From Bifidobacterium callitrichos DSM 23973 (GTDB lineage Bacteria; Actinomycetota; Actinomycetes; Actinomycetales; Bifidobacteriaceae): a DNA stretch of 64,000 bases. Every line of letters starts with the position of its first letter. Position 1 is the first letter of the stretch. The notes under the pieces were generated by a model that worked only from the letters and a program-made list of their open reading frames with translations, searched no databases and was not told where the DNA came from. Where the stretch lies: assembly GCF_000741175.1 (NCBI RefSeq), contig NZ_JGYS01000012.1, positions 1 through 64,000 of the forward strand. Direction: 5' to 3'. The position numbers were made by a program, and so were the translations under genes. This document shows, piece by piece, positions 34,587 through 43,685 of the stretch.

Positions 34587-35318
34587 GTGGAATACTCCCT
34601 CATGACCAAATTGGCCGCCGAGTTCTTCGGCACCGCCATTCTGATGATCTTCGGCAACGGCTCCGTGGCCAACGTCGAGCTCAAGAACACCAAGGGCCAT
34701 CACGCCGGTTGGCTCAACATCGCCATGGGCTACGGCTTCGGTGTGATGTTCCCGGTGCTCATGTTCGGTGCGATCTCCGGCGCGCACATCAACCCGGCTA
34801 TGACCATCGCACAGGCCGTCAACGGCCTGTTCCCGTGGAGCGACGTGATGCCGTACATCGTCGCCCAGCTGCTGGGCGCCGCTCTCGGCCAGTTCATCGT
34901 CTACCTGACCTACTACCCGCACTACAAGGAGACCGAGGATGCGGACGCCATCTTCGCCACCTTCTGCACCAGCGATGCGGACGATAAGAAGGTCAACTAC
35001 TTCCTCAACGAGATGTTCGGCACGCTCGTGCTCGTCTTCGGCGCCCTGTGCTGCCTGCTGGACCCGTGGGGCGAGAAGGATCCGGCCGCGGCCGCGATCG
35101 TCGTCGGCTTCATCGTGTGGGGCCTCGTGACCTCCATGGGCGGCCCGACCGGCCCTGGCCTGAACCCGGCCCGCGACCTCATGCCGCGAGTGCTGCACGC
35201 CATCCTGCCGATTCCGTCCAAGGGCTCCTCGCGTTGGGGCGAGGCGTGGATCCCGGTCGTGGCTCCGATCGTCGGCGCGATCATCGGCTGCTGGCTGTTC
35301 ACCATGTTCTTCGGCTGA
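34587..35318 (+). CDS. Aquaglyceroporin (MIP family glycerol uptake facilitator)
   Basis: 243 aa, six-membrane-segment channel for glycerol, water or other small neutral solutes. The two NPA boxes are HINPAMT and GLNPARDL; Asp following the second NPAR is characteristic of glycerol facilitators rather than strict aquaporins. The start is the GTG, because GAGGAAAAG lies 7-8 nt upstream. An internal ATG five codons later (MTKLAAEFFGT) is the alternative. No glycerol kinase gene is adjacent. Confidence 0.9.
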   Translation: MEYSLMTKLAAEFFGTAILMIFGNGSVANVELKNTKGHHAGWLNIAMGYGFGVMFPVLMFGAISGAHINPAMTIAQAVNGLFPWSDVMPYIVAQLLGAALGQFIVYLTYYPHYKETEDADAIFATFCTSDADDKKVNYFLNEMFGTLVLVFGALCCLLDPWGEKDPAAAAIVVGFIVWGLVTSMGGPTGPGLNPARDLMPRVLHAILPIPSKGSSRWGEAWIPVVAPIVGAIIGCWLFTMFFG

Positions 35319-35350
35319 TCGCCAGTGCGAAGATCCTGATCTCATCGCAA

Positions 35351-35407
35351 CAGCAATGGGAAGGGCTCCGATCCCCGTAAGTGGGACCGGAGCCCTTCCC
35401 ATTGCTG
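35351..35407. terminator. Bidirectional terminator between aquaglyceroporin and GH43 genes
   Basis: Perfect 20-bp inverted arms (35351-35370 and 35388-35407) with a 17-nt loop, centred between convergent stop codons. Confidence 0.88.
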
Positions 35408-35420
35408 CTGTATCGCCCGA

Positions 35421-37037
35421 CTACGCCGTTCTCGCGCCCCAGATCGACTGGTTGCCTCCGATGGCGGAGAACGTCAGCGTGGGCGTGTGGTCGCGTTCGT
35501 CGGGCAGTACGGCGAATACGCCCGTATAGGTCACGCCGTCGATGGTGATGGCCATGTCGCTGGCGCAGCAGCGTACACCGGCCGGGGTCTCACCGATCAG
35601 TCGCCATGATCCGCGGGTGACCGGGCCGTCGGTGGACCGCGGCAGGTTCGCATCCGGGGTGTCGAAGAAGTCGATCGCCTCGCCGCTGGTCACCCTGCCG
35701 TCCGCCTCCAGCGTGATGGACTCCGGGCGATTGACACCGAAATACGCGCCGTCATCGTTGCGGGTGTCGTTGAAGAAGGTGTGCGGGTCGTGACGCACCA
35801 GCTCGTATCGTCCGGCGAGCGCCGACGGGTGGGATGTGAGGACAGGGCCGCAGTCGGCGTGCACCTGCGGCGCGACGGCGGCATCGCCCTGATAGAGGAA
35901 CGGCGCGGTGGTCAGCCAGCCGTCCGCGGTGGGCAGCAGCTCGCGGATGCGCGACTCGTATTCGCCGTCGTCGCGCCCGACGAAGCGCGTGTGGTAGACG
36001 AGAAACAGTCTGCCGTCGCTGCTGCGCGTGAGCACCGAATTGTGCCCCTGCGACGCCTCGATGTCGCGCTCGTGCGCAGGGGAGAATCCCCATTCGACCG
36101 AGGAGGTGAGGCGGATGCCCGTGTCCTTCTCGTGATTGTCGGGGATCTCGCCGTTGGAGATCGCCGGATTGCCGTTCTGATCGACGTACGGGCCGATGAG
36201 GTTCCGTGAGCGGAACAGCCGCACCTGATAGCCTCCGGTCCGGCCGAGCCAACCGTACGACATGAACAGGTACCACCAGCCGTCATGCCGGACGAAATAC
36301 GAGCCTTCACCCGAATTCCAGTAGCCGCCGGCCACCTTGACGCCGTAGTACGGGTCGGAGGCGTCGTGCACGAGCGGATAACGGACGCGATAGTCGCGCA
36401 GTCCGGTGGCGGGGTCGAGCTTGAGCATCCAGATGCCGCCGAACCATGAGCCGAAGCTCATCCACAGTTCGCCGTGTGTGCAGCGGATCGGTGCGGCGTC
36501 GATCGCGTTGATCCGCGTGTCCTTCAGCGACATGTATCGGCTCAGATCGCCGTGGGCGGCCGCCTCGCCCAGCACGCGCGGCACATCGGTGCGATCCACG
36601 GTGTCTGGGGAGAAGCCGGAGTAGACGACCGGGCCGACGTACGTCCAGTCGCCGTCGAGCCGATCGGCCGTCAGCAGCACGATGACCGACCGGAACTCGT
36701 GCCCGTTGACCGACAGGTACATGCACCATTTACGCATGGTCTCGTTCCAGATCACGTCCGGAGCCCACGTGTTGCTGGTCAGATCGGGGTTCTCGGGCTG
36801 CTCCGGCCAGTCGCGCCAGATATCGCCGAGCAGGGCGTACGGGTCGCGGCTCAGATTGTTCTCGAAGGGCTCCCAGTGCACGAGATCGGTGCTGCGCGCG
36901 AACTGGCGATGCGTGCCGACGATGTAGTACGTGCCGTGGTCCTCGATGATGGCCGGATCGTGGATGAGTGCGGGCGTCGCGTTGCTCGACGGGCTGCCTG
37001 ACGTGGCGGCCGACGTGGCGATGTGCTGTTCCTCCAT
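35421..37037 (-). CDS. GH43 arabinanase-like protein without signal peptide
   Basis: 538 aa, two-domain GH43 enzyme. The five-bladed propeller (~23-400) has the N-terminal HDP with catalytic-base Asp27, a FGSWFGGIWMLKLDPATGL segment and NSGEG with the probable acid Glu. A C-terminal beta-barrel (~410-538) resembles that of two-domain endo-1,5-alpha-arabinanases. It is clearly paralogous to the next upstream gene along its whole length but has no export signal, so it probably acts on imported oligosaccharides. Substrate specificity is inferred from family resemblance. RBS GAGGA; 33 bp from the upstream gene, same operon. Confidence 0.85.
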   Translation of the reverse strand: MEEQHIATSAATSGSPSSNATPALIHDPAIIEDHGTYYIVGTHRQFARSTDLVHWEPFENNLSRDPYALLGDIWRDWPEQPENPDLTSNTWAPDVIWNETMRKWCMYLSVNGHEFRSVIVLLTADRLDGDWTYVGPVVYSGFSPDTVDRTDVPRVLGEAAAHGDLSRYMSLKDTRINAIDAAPIRCTHGELWMSFGSWFGGIWMLKLDPATGLRDYRVRYPLVHDASDPYYGVKVAGGYWNSGEGSYFVRHDGWWYLFMSYGWLGRTGGYQVRLFRSRNLIGPYVDQNGNPAISNGEIPDNHEKDTGIRLTSSVEWGFSPAHERDIEASQGHNSVLTRSSDGRLFLVYHTRFVGRDDGEYESRIRELLPTADGWLTTAPFLYQGDAAVAPQVHADCGPVLTSHPSALAGRYELVRHDPHTFFNDTRNDDGAYFGVNRPESITLEADGRVTSGEAIDFFDTPDANLPRSTDGPVTRGSWRLIGETPAGVRCCASDMAITIDGVTYTGVFAVLPDERDHTPTLTFSAIGGNQSIWGARTA

Positions 37038-37070
37038 GGGGATTCCTCGCTTTCGTTCAGTCCGTCTTAC

Positions 37071-38675
37071 TTACTTCTGCGAACCCCAGGCGCACAGGTT
37101 GTCGCCGATGACGGAGAAGGTCATCACGTCCTTGCGGTCCTTGTCTCGCGGCAGCTTGTCGAATGCGCCGTGGTATTCGACGCCGTCGAGCGTGATGGTC
37201 ATGTCTCCCGTGCCGTCGGACTTGTCCAGCTTCCACGTGCCGGTCTTGTCTCCGGTGACCGTGCCGTCGGCCGAGAGCGTGATGTCGACGGGCTTGTTGA
37301 CGCCGCGATAGTCGGTGCTGGTCTTGTCGGTGACCTTCTTCGGCCCCTTGAACACGGTGTTCTGCGCGTGGATCACGAACTCGTAGTCGCCGGCCACGTC
37401 GTCGGCCGTGTACTTGGTGTCGGCCGCCTTGGTGCCGGTGTACTCGTACGGCGCGGCGACGAGCCAGCCGTCGTCGGTACCGAGCAGCTCGTGCACGCGC
37501 ACCTCGTGCTTCTCGCCGGTGCCGGAGAAGCGGCTGTGGTACACGACGTACATGGTGCCGTCATCGTCGGTGAGCAGCGAGTTGCCGCCCTGCGCGACCT
37601 CGATGTTCGCGTTGTCGTTGCCGCTCCACTGGATCGAGCTCATCAGGCGCACGCCGTTCTCGCTCTGCCAGTTGTTGCCGATGGCGCGCGTGCTGATGGC
37701 GGTGTTGCCCTTCTCATCGACGTACGGTCCGGTGAGCTTGTCGGAGCGGAACACGCGCATCTGGTAGCCTCCGGTCTGCGTCAGGCCGCCGTAGGAGAGG
37801 AACAGATACCAGTGGTCGTTGGCGTGGATGATGGCGTTGCCCTCGCCGGAGTTGCCGAAGCCGCCGGCGATCTTGATGCCGTAGTAGGCGTCGGACTGGT
37901 TGGCCACGGTCTGGTAGGTGGTGGTGTAGTCGCGCAGTCCGGTGGCGGGGTCGAGCTTGAACATCCAGATGCCGCCGAACCACGAGCCGAAGCTCATCCA
38001 CAGGTCGCCGTTGTCGTCCTCGGAGATGTACGGGTCGATCGCGTTGATGCCGGTGTCGGTCTGCGAGGTGTAGCGCGTCAGGTCCGCTCCCTCGCCGAGG
38101 ACCTTCCACACGTCGGTCTTGCCGGCGTTCACCTTCTCGAATCCGGAGTAGGTCACCGGTCCGACGTACGTCCAATCGCCCTCGATGTCGTCGGCGGTGA
38201 GCAGCACGATCGCCGAACGGTAGTTGGCGCCGTTGATCGACATGTACATGCACCACTTGTTCATGGTCTTGTTCCAGTACACCGCGGGCGCCCACATGTT
38301 GCCCTTGACGTCCGGGTTGGACGATTGCTTCGACCAGTTGGTCCAGATGTCCTTGAAGATCGTCTCGTAGTCGGTGCTCAGGTTGTTCTTGAACGACGTC
38401 CAGTTGATCAGGTCGTCGCTTTTGAGCCAGGCGAGGTGCGATCCGAAGATGTAGTACTTGCCGTTGGCCTTGACGATGTCGGGGTCGTGCGATTCGCCGC
38501 GCTTGATCGAGGCGGTGTCGGTCTGGCTGTCGGCTTTGGCCGAGCTGGACGACGTGGTCGCCGCATCGGACGAGGATGCCGTGCCGGAGGTCGAGCAGCC
38601 GGCCAGCGTGCCGATGAGCATGGCGGCGGCCAGTGTGGTGGTGATTGCCTTGCGCAGTGCACCTGGGATTGTCAT
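37071..38675 (-). CDS. GH43 arabinanase-like lipoprotein
   Basis: 534 aa exported paralogue of the preceding protein. Signal peptide with lipobox LAGC (lipidated Cys27), a Ser/Thr/Ala-rich linker to ~58, then the GH43 propeller with HDP (Asp64), GSWFGGIWMFKLDPATGL and NSGEG. The C-terminal beta-barrel domain ends WGSQK. It would attack polymeric arabinan at the cell surface. A very strong RBS (AAAGGAGGA) lies upstream. The divergent promoter region contains LacI-type operators. Confidence 0.88.
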   Translation of the reverse strand: MTIPGALRKAITTTLAAAMLIGTLAGCSTSGTASSSDAATTSSSSAKADSQTDTASIKRGESHDPDIVKANGKYYIFGSHLAWLKSDDLINWTSFKNNLSTDYETIFKDIWTNWSKQSSNPDVKGNMWAPAVYWNKTMNKWCMYMSINGANYRSAIVLLTADDIEGDWTYVGPVTYSGFEKVNAGKTDVWKVLGEGADLTRYTSQTDTGINAIDPYISEDDNGDLWMSFGSWFGGIWMFKLDPATGLRDYTTTYQTVANQSDAYYGIKIAGGFGNSGEGNAIIHANDHWYLFLSYGGLTQTGGYQMRVFRSDKLTGPYVDEKGNTAISTRAIGNNWQSENGVRLMSSIQWSGNDNANIEVAQGGNSLLTDDDGTMYVVYHSRFSGTGEKHEVRVHELLGTDDGWLVAAPYEYTGTKAADTKYTADDVAGDYEFVIHAQNTVFKGPKKVTDKTSTDYRGVNKPVDITLSADGTVTGDKTGTWKLDKSDGTGDMTITLDGVEYHGAFDKLPRDKDRKDVMTFSVIGDNLCAWGSQK

Positions 38676-38758
38676 GGTTCCTCCTTTGAACGCATGCCGG
38701 ATGTGCCGGATGATCGGCGCATGGCGATGCCGGTGTGAGTTGTCGGGCAACGCCGCAT

Positions 38759-38802
38759 TTGTACATCGATGTAAATCCGTCTATAATATACATCGATGTA
38801 AA
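38759..38802 (+). promoter_or_regulatory. Promoter P1 with two LacI-type operators
   Basis: A -35 of TTGTAC (38759-38764) and a consensus -10 TATAAT (38782-38787) are 17 bp apart. Identical operators TACATCGATGTAAA lie over the -35 (38762-38775) and just after the -10 (38789-38802). Repressor binding would block this promoter, and perhaps the divergent GH43 operon. Confidence 0.85.
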
Positions 38803-38829
38803 CGACTTGTCGAATCGAAAGGACAAGGA

Positions 38830-41043
38830 ATGTCCGATTCCTACTCCCTGCTGTGCTACACGCGCATCCCCACGGCGCGAGAAGAGGCGAACAACGAGGA
38901 CATCGCGTTCAGCATGCACCTGGCGCTGCGCTCGCATCTCGACGGTTCATGGACGCCGCTCAACGAGAACTACGGCATATTCTTCGCCGCGGGAGTGCCG
39001 ATCGCCGCCGCAGACGAGCGGTCGCGCCGCGCGTGCACCGCGGCCGCGCGATTCAAGGCTGATCCGTACGAAGGCATTGCCCGTGACGACCGGGATTGCC
39101 GATCCGACCAAGACGGAGCGGCAAGGCGGCTCAGGCCCAGCGGCGCCGTCGCCCACGGCGCGGTGATGCCGGGCGTGGACATCGAGCTCAAAAGCCTCAA
39201 GGACCCCTATCTCTTCCGCACGTCCTCCGGCCGATTCGCCGTCGCCGCGACACGCACCGCCCGCGGGGGCGCGCCGGACGGCTCCGAGCGCTCCTCGTTC
39301 CTACTGGCGACCAGCCGCGATCTGACCTCCTACGACCAGCGCGGTCTGGTGCGTCTCGACACCGAGTCCGGGGTGCATCGCCCGTCCGTCGCATACGATG
39401 CGGCGGCCAAGCGCTATGTCATCCGCTGGCGTGGCGACGACGGCATGCCGATGCGCGCCACCTGCCCCGACATCATCGCCGCGGCGGGCGGGGATCCGCT
39501 GCCGGTCGAGGCGTCGGGTGCGTCGGCGGATGCGTCGGCGGGCCGGGACCTCAACGAGGTGACCTCCGCCGGTCGCGCTGATGGCGGCGATGCCCGAGCC
39601 ACCGCGCACTACGGCATCGCCGACGTCGTCCCCGGCAATGAGATCGGCATCAGCGAGAAGGAGGCCGCCGCGCTTATCGCCCGGTTTGGACGGGTCTACA
39701 ACACCGGCGTCAGCGTGCCTCGGATGACCGTCTCGTCCGCGCTGCGTGACGGCGAGGCGCGCGATCTGATCGGATCGTTGCGCCGCGTCACCGCGAAGCT
39801 GCACTACTCCGACGGCTCCAACGCCATGCGCGCCGTCGACTGGGACGCCGCGCAGCTCGAGGCGCTCGTCGACGACGCCGAGGCCGGGAGGCTCCACGCC
39901 GGCGAGCGCCGCAGCATTCGCGGCGTCGTCCGCCAGAGCGTTTATCCGGTGCCGTTCGCCGTCGAACGCGCCGATCCGTCGGTGTTCGCGTGGAGCTTCA
40001 ACGGCGAGCCGATGTTCCTGTTCATCGCCACCGACGACACCGATGGCAACTGCGTCGACCCGAACGATGGGGCCACGCACATGCCGTTGCGGACGGCGTC
40101 GACCATCGCCGATCTGGCGGATGCGAACGGCGGCCGGGCGCGTGAGGTCGATCTGCTGCGGTGCGGGGACCTCAATTCGGAAGGTCGTGCGATGACCGGC
40201 TGCTTCTGGGCGCCGGAACTGCATGTGATCGGCGGAAGGCTGTCCATCCTGTTCATGCCGTGCTTCGACGGCGAGGCGACCAATCCCGACGGCAGTGCGA
40301 ACGATCGCGCCGGCAAACCGGACATGTGGACCGGCCGATGCCATATCATGCAGCTCAAGCGGGATGCGGATGGACGCGATCTCGATCCGCGTGAACCGGG
40401 CAACTGGAGCGTGCCCGAGCCGATTCTCGGGCCGGGGGAGCGGATCCTCAATCCGGTGGAGCGCATCTCGCTCGACATGACCGTGATCGTCGACTCCGGC
40501 CGCTGGTACTACGCGTGGCAGCAGGTGGGCAGCGTGTGGATCGCCCCGTTCGATCCGTCCCGTCCGGCTCGTCTGACCGGCGAGCCGACGCAGATCGTCG
40601 TGCCGGAGTTCGCGTGGGACAACATGATCGCCGAAGGGCCGAACGCGTTCGTGCATGAGGGGCGGATCTTCCTGATCTACTCCGGTTCGGCCGTGGGCAT
40701 CGACTACACCACCGGACTGGTGACGGCGCCGGCGGGCGTGCGTGCCGATCTGACCGATCCGGCCTCATGGACGAAGCTCGACTATCCGCTGCAGAAATCC
40801 GGCATCTACAACGGTGAATGGCAGTTGGGCACCGGGCATGGCATGTGGTCGCATGACGAGGACGGCAATCTCATCTACGTGTTCCACAACGCGGAGTATG
40901 AGCACGGACGTTACGGCGGGCGGGATGCGCAGGTGCGCCGCGTTCATTGGTCGAGCGAGGGCATGCCGATCCTCGACATGCAGCGAGACGAGGAACTGAG
41001 CCCGGTCTATGCTGATATAACGATGGAAATCGCCGTGCGGTAA
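38830..41043 (+). CDS. Large GH43-like glycoside hydrolase
   Basis: 737 aa, no signal peptide, presumably cytoplasmic. It begins with a short domain (MSDSYSLLCYTRIPTAREE, ~1-110) seen in some intracellular GH43-like proteins. The GH43 propeller follows, with DPYLFR (Asp125), FWAPELHVIGGRLSILF (~455-475) and EGPNAFVHEGRIFLIYSG (~607-624, acid Glu). The length and the inserted region between (~220-380) are unusual for GH43. The substrate is probably an arabinose-containing oligosaccharide, inferred from context. Start supported by AAAGGACAAGG and operator-promoter P1. Confidence 0.8.
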   Translation: MSDSYSLLCYTRIPTAREEANNEDIAFSMHLALRSHLDGSWTPLNENYGIFFAAGVPIAAADERSRRACTAAARFKADPYEGIARDDRDCRSDQDGAARRLRPSGAVAHGAVMPGVDIELKSLKDPYLFRTSSGRFAVAATRTARGGAPDGSERSSFLLATSRDLTSYDQRGLVRLDTESGVHRPSVAYDAAAKRYVIRWRGDDGMPMRATCPDIIAAAGGDPLPVEASGASADASAGRDLNEVTSAGRADGGDARATAHYGIADVVPGNEIGISEKEAAALIARFGRVYNTGVSVPRMTVSSALRDGEARDLIGSLRRVTAKLHYSDGSNAMRAVDWDAAQLEALVDDAEAGRLHAGERRSIRGVVRQSVYPVPFAVERADPSVFAWSFNGEPMFLFIATDDTDGNCVDPNDGATHMPLRTASTIADLADANGGRAREVDLLRCGDLNSEGRAMTGCFWAPELHVIGGRLSILFMPCFDGEATNPDGSANDRAGKPDMWTGRCHIMQLKRDADGRDLDPREPGNWSVPEPILGPGERILNPVERISLDMTVIVDSGRWYYAWQQVGSVWIAPFDPSRPARLTGEPTQIVVPEFAWDNMIAEGPNAFVHEGRIFLIYSGSAVGIDYTTGLVTAPAGVRADLTDPASWTKLDYPLQKSGIYNGEWQLGTGHGMWSHDEDGNLIYVFHNAEYEHGRYGGRDAQVRRVHWSSEGMPILDMQRDEELSPVYADITMEIAVR

Positions 41044-41156
41044 GGCCGCCATGCGGCGTGAGGCCCGTTTTTCGGCTTCCGTTCCGCCGGGCATCGGCAG
41101 TGCAAGTGCGTGACGAGCATCCGTCATCAACGAGAACAGAATATTGGGGATTATCC

Positions 41157-42215
41157 ATGGTCAAGAAAACATCCGCAAAGGGCGGCGATCACGTCGTCAC
41201 CATGCGCGAGGTCGCCAAGGCCGCCGGTGTGTCCATCAAGACCGTGTCGAATGTGGTCAACGACTATCAATTCGTCTCTGATGCGACGCGTCAGAAGGTG
41301 CACCGGGCCATCGACGAACTCGGCTATGTCATGAACGTGTCCGCACGCAATCTGCGTCGCGGCCGTTCCGGCATCATCGCGCTTGCGATTCCCGACCTGC
41401 AGCTGCCGTACTTCGCGCAGCTGTCGTCGCTGGTCATCACCGAGGCGAAGAAGGTCGGATTGCGCGTGATCGTCGAGCCGACGCTGTATTCGCGCGAGGG
41501 CGAGCTGGATGCGCTGCACGGCACGCAGACGGCGATGGTGGACGGGCTGATCTACTCTCCGCTGGAGCTCGGGCCGGATGATGCCGCCGAGGTCGACGTG
41601 GATTATCCTCTGGTGCTGATCGGCGAACGCATCTTCACCGATACGGTCGATCACATCGCCACCGAGAACGTGGAGGGCGCCAAGCACGCCACCTCGTATC
41701 TGCTGCAGAGCGGATGCAAGCGTGTGGCCGTGGTCGGCGTGCACGAGGGGGAGGAGGTCGGCTCGGCCGCCCTGCGATTCCGCGGCTATCGTGAGGCGCT
41801 GGAGGAGGCGGGAGTGCCGTTCGATCCCTCGCTGGTGGTACCGATGAAGATGTGGCATCGCGTCGATGGCGTCAACGCGATGAACGCGCTGCTCGACTCC
41901 GGCGTGCGGCCGGACGGCGTGGTGGCGCTCAATGACATGCTCGCCTCCGGCGTCATGCATTCGATCCAGATGCATGATCTGCGCATCCCCGAGGACATCT
42001 CGGTGATCGGCTTCGACAATTCGGACGATTCCCAGTACCTGTCGCCGTCGCTGACCTCCATCGCGCTGAATCTCGAGGCCGTGGCGCGTCTTTCGGTGCG
42101 TGTGCTCAAGAACCGCATCGACGGTCTGCCGCCGCTGGACGGCGACTCGACCGCGCCCGTGTTCCGCAAGGTGTCGTCCTCGCTGGTGGTGCGCAACTCC
42201 ACCCGCAGGATCTAG
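41157..42215 (+). CDS. LacI-family transcriptional regulator (local, arabino-oligosaccharide locus)
   Basis: 352 aa. N-terminal HTH (TMREVAKAAGVSIKTVSNVVND, ~14-35), hinge helix region NVSARNLRRGRSGIIALAIPD, then the periplasmic-binding-like effector domain (~70-345) with IGFDNSDDSQYLSPSLTS near the C-terminus. It lies between the P1 gene and the P2 gene, 113 bp after the former, so it may be read from P1. It is the best candidate for binding the TTTACATCGATGTAAA-type operators at P1, P2 and P3; the second LacI gene at 47.2 kb is the alternative. Confidence 0.9.
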   Translation: MVKKTSAKGGDHVVTMREVAKAAGVSIKTVSNVVNDYQFVSDATRQKVHRAIDELGYVMNVSARNLRRGRSGIIALAIPDLQLPYFAQLSSLVITEAKKVGLRVIVEPTLYSREGELDALHGTQTAMVDGLIYSPLELGPDDAAEVDVDYPLVLIGERIFTDTVDHIATENVEGAKHATSYLLQSGCKRVAVVGVHEGEEVGSAALRFRGYREALEEAGVPFDPSLVVPMKMWHRVDGVNAMNALLDSGVRPDGVVALNDMLASGVMHSIQMHDLRIPEDISVIGFDNSDDSQYLSPSLTSIALNLEAVARLSVRVLKNRIDGLPPLDGDSTAPVFRKVSSSLVVRNSTRRI

Positions 42216-42286
42216 TGCCGCCCGCGCCGCCCGCCCGTTCCTTCAGGCGCAGGACTTCCGGTGTTCTGCGCCTGTCCCGACATGGC

Positions 42287-42350
42287 TTTACATCGTTAGA
42301 AACGCCGAGTTGTTACATCGTTGTACATCTGGTATATTCATCGATGTAAA
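42287..42350 (+). promoter_or_regulatory. Promoter P2 with three LacI-type operators
   Basis: A -35 of TTGTTA (42310-42315) and a -10 of TATATT (42333-42338) are 17 bp apart. Operator-like sites are at 42287-42302 (TTTACATCGTTAGAAA), 42312-42327 (GTTACATCGTTGTACA) and 42337-42350 (TTCATCGATGTAAA). They match the P1 operators. Confidence 0.82.
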
Positions 42351-42384
42351 CACTGAGCCACTTGGATTGCGGAAGGAAGAAACA

Positions 42385-43422
42385 ATGACTGTTTACAACA
42401 ATCCGATCGTGCTCCAGCGTGCGGATCCGTGGGTGGTCAAGGTCGACGGCGAATACTATTTCACCGGCTCCGATCCCGAATACAACTGCATTGCCATCCG
42501 TCACGCCTCGACGATCAACGGCTTGCAGCAGGCCCCGGAGACCGTGGTCTGGCGCAAGCACGAGTCCGGTGCGTGCAGCAAGTACATCTGGGCTCCCGAA
42601 CTGCATCGCGTGAACGGCGCGTGGTACATCTACTTCGCCGGTGCGGAGCATGAGTTCGAGCCGAACGGCATGCCCACGCATCGCATGTTCGTGCTGGAGA
42701 ACACCGACGACGACCCGACCTCCGACAACTGGGTGGAGAAGGGCCGAATCGTCACTCCGATGGACTCGTTCTCGCTTGACGCCACCACCGAGGTGATCGA
42801 CGGCGTGCAGTATCTCGTCTGGGCGCAGAAAGACTACGACATCCCCGGCAACTCCAACCTGTACATCGCCCCGATGGCCAACCCCTGGACGCTGGCCGCC
42901 GATCCGGTGATGCTCTCCAAGCCCGAATACGACTGGGAGTGCATCGACTTCCTCGTCAACGAGGGGCCGGCGTTTCTGTTCCATGAGGACATGATCTACC
43001 TGACGTACTCCGCGTCCGGTACCGGTGTGCCGTATGCCGTGGGCCTGCTCAGCGCGCGTCGCGGCTCGGACCTCATGGATCCGGCGAGCTGGACCAAGAG
43101 CCCGGTGCCGGTGTTCAGGACCTGCGCCGAGAACGGCCAGTACGGTCCCGGTCACAATTCGTTCACCAAGTCCGAGGACGACTGCGAGGACCTGATGATC
43201 TACCACGCCCGCAACTACACCGACATCAAGGGCGATCCGCTCTTCGATCCGAACCGTCACGCCCGCGTCGGCGTGGTGCGCTGGAACGAGGACGGCACCC
43301 CCGACTTCGGCGTCCCCGAACCGGACAGCCTCTGGACTCCCGTCACGACCGATGTGCTGCCGCCCGATGGCGGTCCGCACGCCGGAACCCGGGTCGAGGA
43401 GATTCAGGTGGAGGCCGCGTAG
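42385..43422 (+). CDS. GH43 exo-alpha-arabinofuranosidase-like enzyme
   Basis: 345 aa, single-domain five-bladed propeller, no signal peptide, likely intracellular. The start carries RADPWV with catalytic-base Asp14. WAPELHRVNGAWYIYFAG (~72-90), FSLDATTEVIDGVQYLVWA (~131-149) and VNEGPAFLFHEDMIYLTYS, with the acid Glu, complete the signature. It resembles exo-1,5-alpha-L-arabinofuranosidases of GH43. RBS GGAAGGAAG; preceded by operator-promoter P2 and followed by P3 of the importer. Confidence 0.87.
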   Translation: MTVYNNPIVLQRADPWVVKVDGEYYFTGSDPEYNCIAIRHASTINGLQQAPETVVWRKHESGACSKYIWAPELHRVNGAWYIYFAGAEHEFEPNGMPTHRMFVLENTDDDPTSDNWVEKGRIVTPMDSFSLDATTEVIDGVQYLVWAQKDYDIPGNSNLYIAPMANPWTLAADPVMLSKPEYDWECIDFLVNEGPAFLFHEDMIYLTYSASGTGVPYAVGLLSARRGSDLMDPASWTKSPVPVFRTCAENGQYGPGHNSFTKSEDDCEDLMIYHARNYTDIKGDPLFDPNRHARVGVVRWNEDGTPDFGVPEPDSLWTPVTTDVLPPDGGPHAGTRVEEIQVEAA

Positions 43423-43472
43423 GCTTGCTGATATAGCCCACAATCCGCCATTTTCGTCGGTGTGTCACCCAT

Positions 43473-43519
43473 TTGTACAACGATAGAAATGGCGTTATAA
43501 TAAATTCCAACGTTGTAAA
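43473..43519 (+). promoter_or_regulatory. Promoter P3 with two LacI-type operators
   Basis: A -35 of TTGTAC (43473-43478) and a -10 of TATAAT (43496-43501) are 17 bp apart. Operator-like sequences overlap the -35 (TACAACGATAGAAA, ending 43489) and follow the -10 (CCAACGTTGTAAA, 43507-43519). The spacing is the same as in P1. A leader of about 175 nt precedes the binding-protein gene, with no clear riboswitch. Confidence 0.83.
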
Positions 43520-43685
43520 CGAGCGCTGCGGCTCGACGATAGCAGACCCAAAACAGAGATGTTCATACGGTCTGCACCCATTTGCTCCACCCGGTAAGGC
43601 GGGAACTACTAGGGATTCGTCAGGCCCCGGCCCCACGTGCAACACAAGATTCTCGGGAAACCAAGAGAACCAAGGAGGAAATCCA

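Noticed and set aside
43520-43685. Riboswitch in the leader of the sugar-binding protein gene
   Set aside because: The leader is long, but no conserved riboswitch core was recognised and the LacI operators already explain regulation.
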